In this document: positions 51,838-60,458 of the stretch, in pieces
Position numbering within the stretch: position 1 is the stretch's first letter
Layout of the letters: each line of letters starts with the position of its first letter
Source: CAYUTA01 sp964447605
GTDB lineage: Bacteria > Bacillota > Clostridia > Christensenellales > CAG-138
Assembly (NCBI GenBank): GCA_964447605.1
Contig: CAYUTA010000002.1
Coordinates: forward strand, 21,399-85,398
Reading direction: 5' to 3'
Length of the DNA stretch: 64,000 nucleotides
Position numbers and translations under genes: made by a program
The notes under the pieces: generated by a model
Database searches by the model: none
The model's input: the letters and a program-made list of their open reading frames with translations, nothing else
Told to the model about the DNA's origin: nothing

Positions 51838-52064
51838 AAACAACCATCGACGTGGCCATACCTGAAAACTTTGGGGACGCGAACCTGGAGCGGCTGAAAA
51901 TCCGGTTGATGGCGCTCACCGGCGAAAGCGTGCAGCGGATGCGTGTGGCGTACGATAATTCGCTCATCGGCGGCTTTGTCGTGCGCTATCATAACCATGT
52001 CTATGACGCAAGCCTGAAAACACGGTTGGAACAGGTGCGCGGGCTACTCGCCACGGGGGAATGA
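51834..52064 (+). CDS. atpH: F-type ATP synthase delta subunit, C-terminal domain only
   Basis: 76 residues. Only the C-terminal domain is present: VDPSLIGGF-like NSLIGGFVVRYHNHVYDASL and the final helix. The usual six-helix N-terminal domain of about 105 residues, which caps the alpha subunits, is absent, and there is no room for it since the gene is ATGA-coupled to both neighbours. It is not fused to b, which has normal length. The start at 51834 is well fixed by the overlap. Confidence 0.8.
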   Translation: MKTTIDVAIPENFGDANLERLKIRLMALTGESVQRMRVAYDNSLIGGFVVRYHNHVYDASLKTRLEQVRGLLATGE

Positions 52065-53566
52065 ACATGCGTGTGGATCTGGATATCGGCAGCTTTATCA
52101 GGCAACAGCTTGCCGGGCTGACCTTTGAGCCGACGACCTACGATTACGGCACCGTCACCGCGTCGGCGGACGGCGTGGTTGCCGTGCGCGGTATTTCCGA
52201 CTGCCGCTACGGCGAGTTGATTGCGTTTGAAAACGACCGGTATGGCATCGTGCTGCATCTCGACAGCACCGTCATCCGTGCGGCAATGCTCAACGGCGAG
52301 CCCTCGGTCGGTTCCTTTTGCCGCGGGACGGGCCGCGCCATGCAGGTACCCGTAGGTGAACAACTCATTGGCATGGTGGTCGACCCCACCGGCAGGCCGT
52401 TATTCGGCGACGCGGACAGGAGCAAGCGTTTCCGTCCCATCGAGGCGGATGCGCCGAGCATCATCATGCGCAGCAAGGTGGAGCGCGCGCTTGAAACAGG
52501 CATTCTTGCGCTCGACGCCATGATCCCCATCGGCCGCGGCCAGCGCGAGCTGATCATTGGCGACCGCCAGACCGGCAAAACCACCGTCGCCACCGACATC
52601 ATCCTCAACCAGCGCGGCAAGGGCATGATCTGCATCTACTGCGCCATCGGCCAGAAGGCCTCCACCATCGCGCAGATTGTGGAGCTGTTTGAGCGCACGG
52701 GCGCGATGGATTACACCTTGATCGTCGCTTCCACCGCCTCCGATTCCGCCGCCATGCAATACATCGCGCCATATGCCGCGTGCGCGATTGCCGAGGAGTT
52801 CATGTACGCCGGCCGCGACACGCTGGTGGTGTACGACGATTTGAGCAAGCATGCCGTCGCCTACCGCACGCTTTCACTTTTGCTGCACCGGCCGCCTGGC
52901 CGCGAAGCGTATCCCGGCGACGTTTTTTACCTACACAGCCGCCTGCTTGAGCGCAGCGCGCAACTCGACAAGGCGCATGGCGGCGGCTCCATGACCGCGC
53001 TGCCCATCATCGAGACCATGTCCGGCGATATCAGCGCATATATCCCGACAAACGTCATCTCCATCACGGACGGACAGATTTACCTGGAAAGCGATCTGTT
53101 CCGCGCGGGCGTGCGCCCGGCCGTCAACGTCGGCCTTTCGGTCTCGCGCGTTGGCAGAAGCGCCCAGCGCCCGGCCATGCGGGCCGTGGCCGGTACGCTC
53201 CGGCTCGAGCTTGCACAGTACCGCGAACTGGCCGTATTCGCGCAGTTTGGTTCCGACCTCGACGCGGCCACAAAAGCGCAGCTTGACGCGGGCGCGCGGC
53301 TGGTTGAACTGCTGAAACAGAACAAACAGCAGCCCCTCGCCCTTTCGGAGGAGGCGGTGTTGCTGCTGGCGTTTACCGAAGGTGTTTTCGCGCAGGTTGC
53401 GGTTGCCGACGTCCACGCGTTTGTGGGCGAACTGCTTTCGTACCTGCATACCGCGTATACGCAGCAGCTGCAGCTGATCGACCGGCGCGGCAGTCTCGAC
53501 GGGCGCGTGCGGGCGCTGCTCGCCGCCGGCATGAAGGAGTTTTGCGCAACGTGGAAAAGAACATAA
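52061..53566 (+). CDS. atpA: F-type ATP synthase subunit alpha
   Basis: 501 residues, full length. P-loop GDRQTGKTTVA, the visual motif PAVNVGLSVSRVGRSAQ and YCAIGQKASTIAQ are present. The N-terminal 25 residues, which normally bind delta, differ from the usual MxIRPEEIS type, in step with the short delta. Non-catalytic nucleotide sites of F1. Confidence 0.97.
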   Translation: MNMRVDLDIGSFIRQQLAGLTFEPTTYDYGTVTASADGVVAVRGISDCRYGELIAFENDRYGIVLHLDSTVIRAAMLNGEPSVGSFCRGTGRAMQVPVGEQLIGMVVDPTGRPLFGDADRSKRFRPIEADAPSIIMRSKVERALETGILALDAMIPIGRGQRELIIGDRQTGKTTVATDIILNQRGKGMICIYCAIGQKASTIAQIVELFERTGAMDYTLIVASTASDSAAMQYIAPYAACAIAEEFMYAGRDTLVVYDDLSKHAVAYRTLSLLLHRPPGREAYPGDVFYLHSRLLERSAQLDKAHGGGSMTALPIIETMSGDISAYIPTNVISITDGQIYLESDLFRAGVRPAVNVGLSVSRVGRSAQRPAMRAVAGTLRLELAQYRELAVFAQFGSDLDAATKAQLDAGARLVELLKQNKQQPLALSEEAVLLLAFTEGVFAQVAVADVHAFVGELLSYLHTAYTQQLQLIDRRGSLDGRVRALLAAGMKEFCATWKRT

Positions 53567-54441
53567 GCGAGATCAGAGAGCATATGCGCGCCGTGCGCGA
53601 AACGCGGCAGATTACAAACGCCATGTATCTGCTCTCCGCGTCGCGCATGAAAAAAACCCTCCCGCAGGTTGAATACACGCGCGAATACTTTCATCGCATG
53701 CGCGCCGCCGTCAAGGATATCCTGACGCACTCGCCGGAGCTGGAGCACCGGTATCTTGCGGGATACCAAAAGACCGCGCACGGCGCGCAGAGGCCGGCCT
53801 TCCTCGTCATGGCGGCGGATAAGGGCATGGCGGGCGCATTCAACCACAACGTGCTGCATTTTGCATGGGATCGGATTCCCTGGCAGGAGCGCCCATATAT
53901 TGCAACCGTCGGCATCTATGCCACGGAATTCTTCAGGCGCAGGGGCGTTGCGCCCGACCGCGAGTTCCTGGGTATGGCGCAGAATCCCTCCATCGGCAAC
54001 GCACGCGCGCTCAAGGACGAGTTGTTCGCGCTCTATGACGCAGGGGCGATTTCGGAGCTGTCCATCATCCACATGCGCTTTGTCAACACCGCTACGCAGT
54101 ATCCGCGGCTGGTGCGGCTGTTGCCGGTTTCGCTGGATGATTTGCAGCATATTGCGCTGGAGTTTGAGTATGACCGCGAGATGATCTACCATCCCTCGAC
54201 CAAAGAGGTGTTTTACCGGCTGATTCCGCAGTATGCCGTTGGGCTGCTCTACGGAACGCTTGCGCAATCGTACGCAAGCGAGCACTGCGCGCGCATGAAC
54301 GCCATGCAAAGCGCCACAAAGAATGCCGACGAGCTGATTGGGAAGCTCTCGCACGCTTACCACAGCGCGCGCCAGCTGCGCATCACGCAGGAGCTGACCG
54401 AGACGGTTTCAGCAGGACTTTTGCAGGACGGCCAACGCTGA
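53551..54441 (+). CDS. atpG: F-type ATP synthase subunit gamma
   Basis: About 296 residues. The N-terminus has ISEIREHMRAVRETRQITNAM, and the C-terminal helix has MNAMQSATKNADELIGKL, the standard gamma ends. The middle is divergent. The start is uncertain: GTG 53551 is 11 bases after AAGGAG, whereas TTG 53542 is too close. It overlaps the end of atpA. Central rotor shaft. Confidence 0.92.
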   Translation: MEKNISEIREHMRAVRETRQITNAMYLLSASRMKKTLPQVEYTREYFHRMRAAVKDILTHSPELEHRYLAGYQKTAHGAQRPAFLVMAADKGMAGAFNHNVLHFAWDRIPWQERPYIATVGIYATEFFRRRGVAPDREFLGMAQNPSIGNARALKDELFALYDAGAISELSIIHMRFVNTATQYPRLVRLLPVSLDDLQHIALEFEYDREMIYHPSTKEVFYRLIPQYAVGLLYGTLAQSYASEHCARMNAMQSATKNADELIGKLSHAYHSARQLRITQELTETVSAGLLQDGQR

Positions 54442-54470
54442 AAAACGGGTTCGTCCGTAAGGAGAGGCTT

Positions 54471-55874
54471 ATGACTGAGGAGAAGAAACGAACCGGCGCC
54501 ATTGTCAATATCGACGGGCCTGTGCTTGACGTACGGTTTGCACCGGGCTTTGAGCCCGCAATCGACGCATTGCTCAAGCTGGCCGATTCGGACTGGTACA
54601 TGGAGGTTGCGGCGCAGGCCGCGCCCGGCGTGGTCCGCTGCGTTGCGCTCGACGCGCCCGACGGCCTGCGGTTGGGCAGCGCCGTTAAGTTCGTTTCCGA
54701 TGGCATCCGTGTGCCGGTCGGTGGCGCGGTCATCGGCCGCGCTGTGGATATGCTCGGCCGTCCCATCGACGGCCTGGGACCGGTCGATACGACGCAGACG
54801 CGAAACATCCACCAAAAAGCGCCCGCGTTGGCGCTTCAATTGCCCGCGACAGAGCTGCTGGAGACCGGCATCAAGGTCATCGACCTGCTCGCGCCCTATC
54901 CCAAAGGCGGCAAGATCGGCCTGTTTGGCGGCGCAGGCGTTGGCAAGACCGTTTTGATTATGGAATTAATCCACAATGTGGCCGTCAACCACGGCGGCTA
55001 TTCGGTTTTTGCGGGCGTGGGCGAGCGCAGCCGCGAGGGTAATGAGCTGATGCTCGACATGCGCGAATCCGGCGTGATCGAAAAAACCATCTTAACCTTC
55101 GGGCAGATGAACGAGCCGCCGGGGGCGCGTATGCGCGCGGCGATGACCGGATTGACAATGGCCGAATATCTGCGTGATGAGCGCAATATGGACGTGCTGC
55201 TGTTTATCGACAACATCTACCGTTTCGTACAGGCCGGAAATGAGGTTTCCGCGATGCTGGGCCGCATGCCTTCGGCGGTGGGCTACCAGCCTACGCTTGC
55301 CAATGAACTGGGCGCGCTTGAGGAGCGCATCGCCTCCACGGACGCCGGTTCCATCACCTCCGTGCAGGCGGTATACGTGCCCGCCGACGATTTGACCGAC
55401 CCTGCGCCGGCGTCAATTTTCACACACCTGGACGCAACGACCGTGCTTTCACGCAGCATCTCCGAGCAGGGGATCTATCCGGCCGTGAGTCCGCTGGAGT
55501 CGAGCTCGCGCATCCTCGACCCCACGCTGCTTGGAGACGCGCATTATCAGGCCGCCCGGCGTGTGCAGGAATGCCTGGAACGGTATCATGAATTACAGGA
55601 CATCATTTCCATCCTGGGCATGGATGAGCTTTCGGAGGACGACAAGCTCGTGGTCTACCGCGCGCGCAAGCTGCAAAAGTTCATGTCGCAGCCATTGTTC
55701 GTTGCCGAGGCGTTCACCGGCCATCCCGGCGTTTCCGTGCCGGTTTGTGCAACCATACAAAGCGTGGCGGAAATTCTCGACGGCAAGGCGGACGAACTGC
55801 CCGAGGATGCATTTTTCCTCGTGGGCGACCTTGACGATGCGCGGAAAAAGGCCCGACAGGCCGGAAAGGCATAG
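54471..55874 (+). CDS. atpD: F-type ATP synthase subunit beta
   Basis: 467 residues. P-loop GGAGVGKT, the catalytic Glu in GERSREGNE, the loop DELSEDD and QPTLANELGALEERI are intact. It carries the catalytic sites of F1. AAGGAGAGG lies before the ATG. Separated from gamma by 29 bases. Confidence 0.97.
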   Translation: MTEEKKRTGAIVNIDGPVLDVRFAPGFEPAIDALLKLADSDWYMEVAAQAAPGVVRCVALDAPDGLRLGSAVKFVSDGIRVPVGGAVIGRAVDMLGRPIDGLGPVDTTQTRNIHQKAPALALQLPATELLETGIKVIDLLAPYPKGGKIGLFGGAGVGKTVLIMELIHNVAVNHGGYSVFAGVGERSREGNELMLDMRESGVIEKTILTFGQMNEPPGARMRAAMTGLTMAEYLRDERNMDVLLFIDNIYRFVQAGNEVSAMLGRMPSAVGYQPTLANELGALEERIASTDAGSITSVQAVYVPADDLTDPAPASIFTHLDATTVLSRSISEQGIYPAVSPLESSSRILDPTLLGDAHYQAARRVQECLERYHELQDIISILGMDELSEDDKLVVYRARKLQKFMSQPLFVAEAFTGHPGVSVPVCATIQSVAEILDGKADELPEDAFFLVGDLDDARKKARQAGKA

Positions 55875-55877
55875 CGC

Positions 55878-56276
55878 ATGCACACATTTCGGCTGGAAAT
55901 TCTGACCCCTGAACGCAGGTTTCTGGACGCGGACGTGGAGTTGATCAGCGTCGAGGCCTGCGACGGCCGGCTGACGGTTCTTGCCGGTCACGCGCCTATG
56001 GTCGCGCCGTTGGTTGCGGGGACGCTCAATCTGCGCATCGGCGGCGAGGACAAGGAGGCGTTTCATTCGTTCGGCTTCCTCGAGGTGCGGCCGGACGAGG
56101 TGCTCATGTTCACGCAGGCCTGCGAATGGCCCGAGGAGATTGACGAGTATCGCGCACGCGTCGCCTACGAAAAGGCAACCGAGGAACTGCGGCAAAAACA
56201 AAGCATTCTGGAGCACCGCCACAGCGAACTGTCCCTAAGCCGCGCGATGGCACGGCTGCGCATCAAACGGCGCTGA
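55878..56276 (+). CDS. atpC: F-type ATP synthase subunit epsilon
   Basis: 132 residues. The beta-sandwich domain begins FRLEILTPERRFLDADVE and includes VLAGHAPMVAPL; two C-terminal helices follow. It couples and can inhibit the rotor. It is the last gene of the operon, three bases after beta. Confidence 0.95.
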   Translation: MHTFRLEILTPERRFLDADVELISVEACDGRLTVLAGHAPMVAPLVAGTLNLRIGGEDKEAFHSFGFLEVRPDEVLMFTQACEWPEEIDEYRARVAYEKATEELRQKQSILEHRHSELSLSRAMARLRIKRR

Positions 56277-56327
56277 GCAGCCAGAAACGCGCCACAACGG
56301 CGGCTGCACGCTGTTACCATGAACAGG

Positions 56328-56358
56328 AAATGCGTGCGCTTTGATGCGGTGCGCGTTT
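56328..56358. terminator. Bidirectional stem-loop between atpC and the GGDEF gene
   Basis: AAATGCGTGC (56328-56337) pairs, with wobble, with GGTGCGCGTTT (56348-56358), overlapping the stop codon of the minus-strand gene. The A/T ends could serve both directions. Confidence 0.4.
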
Positions 56359-57694
56359 ACAATTCCTCCGCCACGTCGCCTGAGACGACATAACGGTTTT
56401 TTCCCGCGGACTTGGCCAAATACAGCGCCTCGTCGACTTCTGCGTAAAGCGTGTCTATCGACTGCGCCTCCGAACGGAAAACGGTCGCGCCCACGCTGCC
56501 CGTTGGCCGCTTTTCGGGCTCGCTGTCCCAGCCGGCCGTTCGCATGGCGTCAATCAATTCCTGTGCTTTCTTTTCAACAGCTTTGCGCCTTCCCGCATTT
56601 TTCATCAGAATTAAAAACTCATCCCCGCCGACGCGGCCGATAATGTCCGTTTCGCGGAATACGCCGCCGATTGCTTCCGCAATCTTGGTCAAGACCCTGT
56701 CGCCCACACCGTGCCCATAGGTGTCGTTGATCTGTTTGAAGTTGTCAACATCCACCATAAACAGCGCGTGTGTTCCGCATTGCCCTTCATCCTGCAGGTA
56801 TTGTTCGACATGCCGCAGGGTTGCGTCGTGATTCAGCAGGTCGGTCATGGAATCCTGCTCCGCAGCGCGCAAAAGCGCATCCTGCCGCCGCTTGTATTCG
56901 TCAATGTCATAAATGATGAAGACCGCGTTTAAATGCCTTGTAATCGGGTCAAACAGGAAACGGAGCTCATCGCGCACCCACCGTTGTTCCCCATCCTGCA
57001 TTTTCCGCAGATATTCCATCGTAAGCCTCGTTTTTCCGCTGCCGTATGCCTCCTCCAGCGCGCATTTGGAGAATGAGCGGAAAAAGCCGTGGGCCGCTTC
57101 ATCCTCAACCGCAGCCTCCGCTTCGTTTTGTATATTCGCTTCAACCGTGTCCTGCAACGGCACGGTCTGCTCTCTGACGGACTGGCTGCGATAGTCGCAC
57201 ATACGCCAGTCCGTAACGTCAAACAGAACGGCGGCGTATGCATTGGGCGCAAGGCTGAGCAGGTACTTCAGCTCACGGTCATAGTTGAGCCTGGATTCGT
57301 ATTCAAGCGTGATATCGCGCGATACGCCGTATACGCCAATGGTTTTTCCTTCCTGATCGCGGATGAGCGCCTTGGTGGTCAGGCAATATCTCGGGCGGCC
57401 GCCGCGCATGGGCAGCGGCTCGATATACGCCTCCAGCGGACACCCGCTGCTGAGCAGCATCTTATCGTCGTCGGTATATCGCCTGGCAAGCTCCGCATCC
57501 GGAAAAAGCTCGAAGTCCGTCTTCCCGATCACGTCCTCCGGGGCTTTGCATCCGACCTCTTCGGCAAACGCGCGCGACGCGCCGACATATGTAAGCTGTG
57601 TATCCTTAAAATAGATCATGTCGGGGGTATCCAAAAAAAACGACTCCCATGCATGCAGTAAAATCTTGTTTCTCCCGGCTATTTCATCCAACAC
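56357..57694 (-). CDS. PAS-GGDEF diguanylate cyclase
   Basis: About 445 residues from GTG 57694, six bases after AAGGGG; the frame is open to TTG 57721. A PAS domain occupies about residues 12-130 (IYFKDTQLTYVGASRAFAEE, GVSRDITLEYE). A second sensor-like region follows, then a GGDEF domain from about 290. The active site GGDEF is intact and RETD five residues before it is a complete product-inhibition site. No membrane segments, so it is cytoplasmic. A -10 TATAAT lies on the minus strand at 57778-57773. Confidence 0.9.
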   Translation of the reverse strand: MLDEIAGRNKILLHAWESFFLDTPDMIYFKDTQLTYVGASRAFAEEVGCKAPEDVIGKTDFELFPDAELARRYTDDDKMLLSSGCPLEAYIEPLPMRGGRPRYCLTTKALIRDQEGKTIGVYGVSRDITLEYESRLNYDRELKYLLSLAPNAYAAVLFDVTDWRMCDYRSQSVREQTVPLQDTVEANIQNEAEAAVEDEAAHGFFRSFSKCALEEAYGSGKTRLTMEYLRKMQDGEQRWVRDELRFLFDPITRHLNAVFIIYDIDEYKRRQDALLRAAEQDSMTDLLNHDATLRHVEQYLQDEGQCGTHALFMVDVDNFKQINDTYGHGVGDRVLTKIAEAIGGVFRETDIIGRVGGDEFLILMKNAGRRKAVEKKAQELIDAMRTAGWDSEPEKRPTGSVGATVFRSEAQSIDTLYAEVDEALYLAKSAGKNRYVVSGDVAEEL

Positions 57695-57724
57695 TGTGTT
57701 TCCCCTTGCATATATGTGCAATTT

Positions 57725-57749
57725 GCCCGGAAGCCCCGGGCGTTTTTTT
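57725..57749 (+). terminator. Plus-strand terminator in the leader of the GGDEF gene
   Basis: GCCCGG (57725-57730) pairs with CCGGGC (57736-57741), loop AAGCC, followed by G and seven Ts. It faces against the GGDEF gene, so it would stop plus-strand or antisense transcription. Confidence 0.6.
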
Positions 57750-57819
57750 AATATCGGTGTACTATGATTAATATTATACGGCGGCTGGAAATAAAGTAAT
57801 ACAAATAATTTGTAAATAT

Positions 57820-57829
57820 NNNNNNNNNN
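57820..57829. other. Run of ten Ns: assembly gap
   Basis: Ten unknown bases join two contigs. The real gap length is unknown, and everything to the right may not be adjacent to the ATP synthase region. Confidence 0.99.
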
Positions 57830-57916
57830 GATCAGGCTTCTCCGGCCGCCCCTGGCGCATAAAAGCGCCGGCTTCTACGGTGGAAATCCGCAAAGCCGCT
57901 ATGCTATACTGTCTGT

Positions 57917-58972
57917 ATGAAACGTCTTGTGCAGGATATCGATACAATGCCGAACAATGGCTGTGCGGCCGAATTTGCGCCGGACACGGCGGAATCCGGC
58001 GCGGTCCGCGATGCTGTATGCGCCCCGCCGGACATGCCTTTAAGCGGTGCGCGCTTTCCGCGTTGGGCGCTGATACTTGCGCTGACGCTTGTTACTGCGG
58101 CCGCGCTGTTTCTTTTCTTGCGCGGGGGCTGCGCGGCCGAACCCACCGCCATTCAGCCGTCCGCATCGCCTGCTGTCGGTGCGCCGCAATTGGATGCGGA
58201 CTTTTCCGGGCTTGCCGTCTGGTTTCTTGACGTCGGGCAGGGCGACTGTATCTTCTTGCGCTCGCCGGAGGGGAAAACCATGCTGGTCGATTCCGGCCCG
58301 GCAGGCAGCTTTGGCCGCATACATTTGTTTTTGCAAAGACAGGACGTTGCCCGGCTCGACGTTGTCGTATGCTCTCACCTGCACATTGATCACATTGGGG
58401 GCATGAAGGAACTGTTCGATCATTATGAAGTCGGGATTGTGTATCTCCCCCCGTTTGACATTGCCGGCAGCACCTATGCCAATATGCTTGCGTCCATGGA
58501 AGAAAACGGTATCCCCGCCGAGGCCGTCAGCGCGGCGGTCACGCCCTTGCAGCAATGGGATCCGGCCTGCGAGGTCTATGTGCTATCGCCTTATAAAGTA
58601 CCGTATGACGATGAAAACGACACCAGTATCATTTTGCGCGTCGCCTACGGCGACACCGCCGTGCTGTTGACCGGCGATGCGACCGAGCTTGCAGAGCGGC
58701 TTGCCGTCAAAGCGATGCCGGACCATCTGTTTGGCGCCAATGTGCTCAAGGTCGGCCACCACGGCTCCGACACGTCCACAAGCGCAAAGCTGTTGTCGGC
58801 CGTGCAGCCGGAGCTTGCCGTCATCAGCGTCGGCCGCGGCAATTCCTATGGCCTGCCCGATGAACCCGTCATTACGCGGCTTGAGCGGCATGGCACACGC
58901 GTGCTGCGCACGGATTTGGCCGGAACAATTCTGATTGCGCTTGACGGCGAGCGCGCGTGGGTGGTAGAATAA
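57917..58972 (+). CDS. ComEC/Rec2-like metallo-beta-lactamase-fold hydrolase, membrane-anchored
   Basis: 351 residues (or 341 from ATG 57947, which has AGGA ten bases upstream). One membrane segment at about residues 52-72, then the MBL domain: FLDVGQGDCIFLRSP, CSHLHIDHIGG with the metal ligands, LLTGDATE and KVGHHGSDTS. This matches the extracellular hydrolase domain of ComEC found as a stand-alone protein in many Clostridia. Substrate unknown, possibly nucleic acid. A -10 TATACT ends six bases before the first ATG. Confidence 0.85.
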   Translation: MKRLVQDIDTMPNNGCAAEFAPDTAESGAVRDAVCAPPDMPLSGARFPRWALILALTLVTAAALFLFLRGGCAAEPTAIQPSASPAVGAPQLDADFSGLAVWFLDVGQGDCIFLRSPEGKTMLVDSGPAGSFGRIHLFLQRQDVARLDVVVCSHLHIDHIGGMKELFDHYEVGIVYLPPFDIAGSTYANMLASMEENGIPAEAVSAAVTPLQQWDPACEVYVLSPYKVPYDDENDTSIILRVAYGDTAVLLTGDATELAERLAVKAMPDHLFGANVLKVGHHGSDTSTSAKLLSAVQPELAVISVGRGNSYGLPDEPVITRLERHGTRVLRTDLAGTILIALDGERAWVVE

Positions 58973-58984
58973 TGGCGATATTGT

Positions 58985-59240
58985 GCTAGGATGGGAAGCG
59001 TCCGGAATACCGCGTTTTCAGAGAACGCCGCACCTGCTGCAAGCGGCGTACGCCAATACGGAATCACGTTTCGTCCCGGAGCTCCGCCGGTGAATCGTTC
59101 GTTTGCGCATAGCCGGCGGCGGACAGGCCCGTTACAGCTTTTCATGAGGTTTTTTTGTTTACGCGCAGGCGTATGCAAAAAGCGAATTTGGGTGGTACCA
59201 CGAGCACGCTTCGTCCCAATCTGGGCGAGGCGTTTTTTTA
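58985..59240 (+). ncRNA. T-box riboswitch leader of pheST
   Basis: The T-box core GGGTGGTACCACG (59190-59202) is followed by a terminator: an 11-bp stem from ACGCTTCGTCC (59206-59216) to the GGGCGAGGCGT arm ending at 59233, then a T7 tract. The stem I region has an AGAGAAC motif near 59020 and a GCCGC/GCGGC distal stem. UUC followed by G (59070-59072) sits in the position expected for the specifier, matching phenylalanine. Uncharged tRNA-Phe would favour readthrough into pheST. The core has ACCACG instead of the more common ACCGCG. The remaining 170 bases to pheS show only the ribosome site. Confidence 0.88.
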
Positions 59241-59413
59241 TCCCCATGCACAGGGAATACGGGCTGTTTTTACCGCATATCCGCAATTCCCGCGGGGCAG
59301 GCGCGGCAGACCGCATTGGCATGTAGAGGGCGGCCGCACTTTTGCGGGAAATATTGAGCGGCGCTTTAAGCAGAGCAAGATGATATGACGCATACAGGAG
59401 GAGGAACGATACG

Positions 59414-60442
59414 ATGGATATGATGGAATCCCTCGGGCGGCTGCACGAGGAGGCAGAGGCGCGCTTGCGCGCCTGTGAGACGCAGGAGGAACTGGAAGCG
59501 GTGCTGACGGAGGTGCTCGGCCGCAGCGGCTCGCTGACGGCCATTCTGCGCACGATGGGCAAGCTGGACAAGGAGGAACGCGCAGCGGTCGGCGCGGGCG
59601 CAAACCGGGTAAAAAAGGCGTTGGAAGAGCGGATTGAGGAAAAGAGAGCCGGATTGGCCGAAAGGGCTAAGCGGCTGCGCTTTGAGCGCGAGGCTGTGGA
59701 CGTCACGGCTCCCGGGACGGTCTTGCAGCCCATCGGCCGCCTGCATCCCATGACGCAGACCTACCGCGAAATCCGCGACGTGCTGGTCGGCATGGGCTTT
59801 TCGCTGTTCGAGGGGCCGGAGGTCGAGCTGGACGACTATAACTTCACCCTGCTCAACCTGCCGAAGGACCACCCTGCGCGCGATATGCAGGATACCTTCT
59901 ATGTCAGCGACAGCGTGGTTTTGCGCACGCATACGTCGCCGTGTGAGGCGCGCGCGTTGCAGACGGTCAAGCCGCCCTTCCGGCTGGTCATGCCGGGCCG
60001 CGTATTCCGGGTCGACGAGGTGGATGCAAGCCATTCGCCGGTGTTTATGCAGATGGAAGGCTTTATTGTGGACAAGGGACTTACGCTCGGCGATTTAAAG
60101 GGCATTCTCGACAGCTTTGTGCACGCGGTGTTCGGCGAAAACGTGAAAACGCGCCTGCGCCCAAGCTATTTCCCGTTTACAGAGCCATCGGGCGAAATGG
60201 ATATGTCCTGTACCATCTGCGGTGGCAAGGGCTGCCGGGTCTGCAAGGGCACGGGCTGGATCGAGATTCTCGGCTGCGGCGTCACCAATCCGCACGAGCT
60301 TGAAAACTGCGGGCTCGACCCGCGCGAATGGACGGCGCTTGCGTTCGGCATCGGCGTGGACCGCGTGACCAACCTCAAGTATGGCGTCAACGACATCCGG
60401 CTCGAGTACGAAAACGACGCGCGCTACCTGCGCCAGTTTTAA
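59414..60442 (+). CDS. pheS: Phenylalanyl-tRNA synthetase alpha subunit
   Basis: 342 residues, normal length. The N-terminal coiled coil is followed by the class II core: MTQTYREIRDVLVGMGFSLF, GPEVELDDYNF, LRTHTSP, the Cys-rich CTICGGKGCRVC loop common in Firmicutes, and FGIGVDRVTNLKYG as motif 3. GGAGGAGG precedes the ATG. It carries the catalytic site and is controlled by the T-box. Confidence 0.97.
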   Translation: MDMMESLGRLHEEAEARLRACETQEELEAVLTEVLGRSGSLTAILRTMGKLDKEERAAVGAGANRVKKALEERIEEKRAGLAERAKRLRFEREAVDVTAPGTVLQPIGRLHPMTQTYREIRDVLVGMGFSLFEGPEVELDDYNFTLLNLPKDHPARDMQDTFYVSDSVVLRTHTSPCEARALQTVKPPFRLVMPGRVFRVDEVDASHSPVFMQMEGFIVDKGLTLGDLKGILDSFVHAVFGENVKTRLRPSYFPFTEPSGEMDMSCTICGGKGCRVCKGTGWIEILGCGVTNPHELENCGLDPREWTALAFGIGVDRVTNLKYGVNDIRLEYENDARYLRQF

Positions 60443-60458
60443 GCGGGAGGAACGTAAC

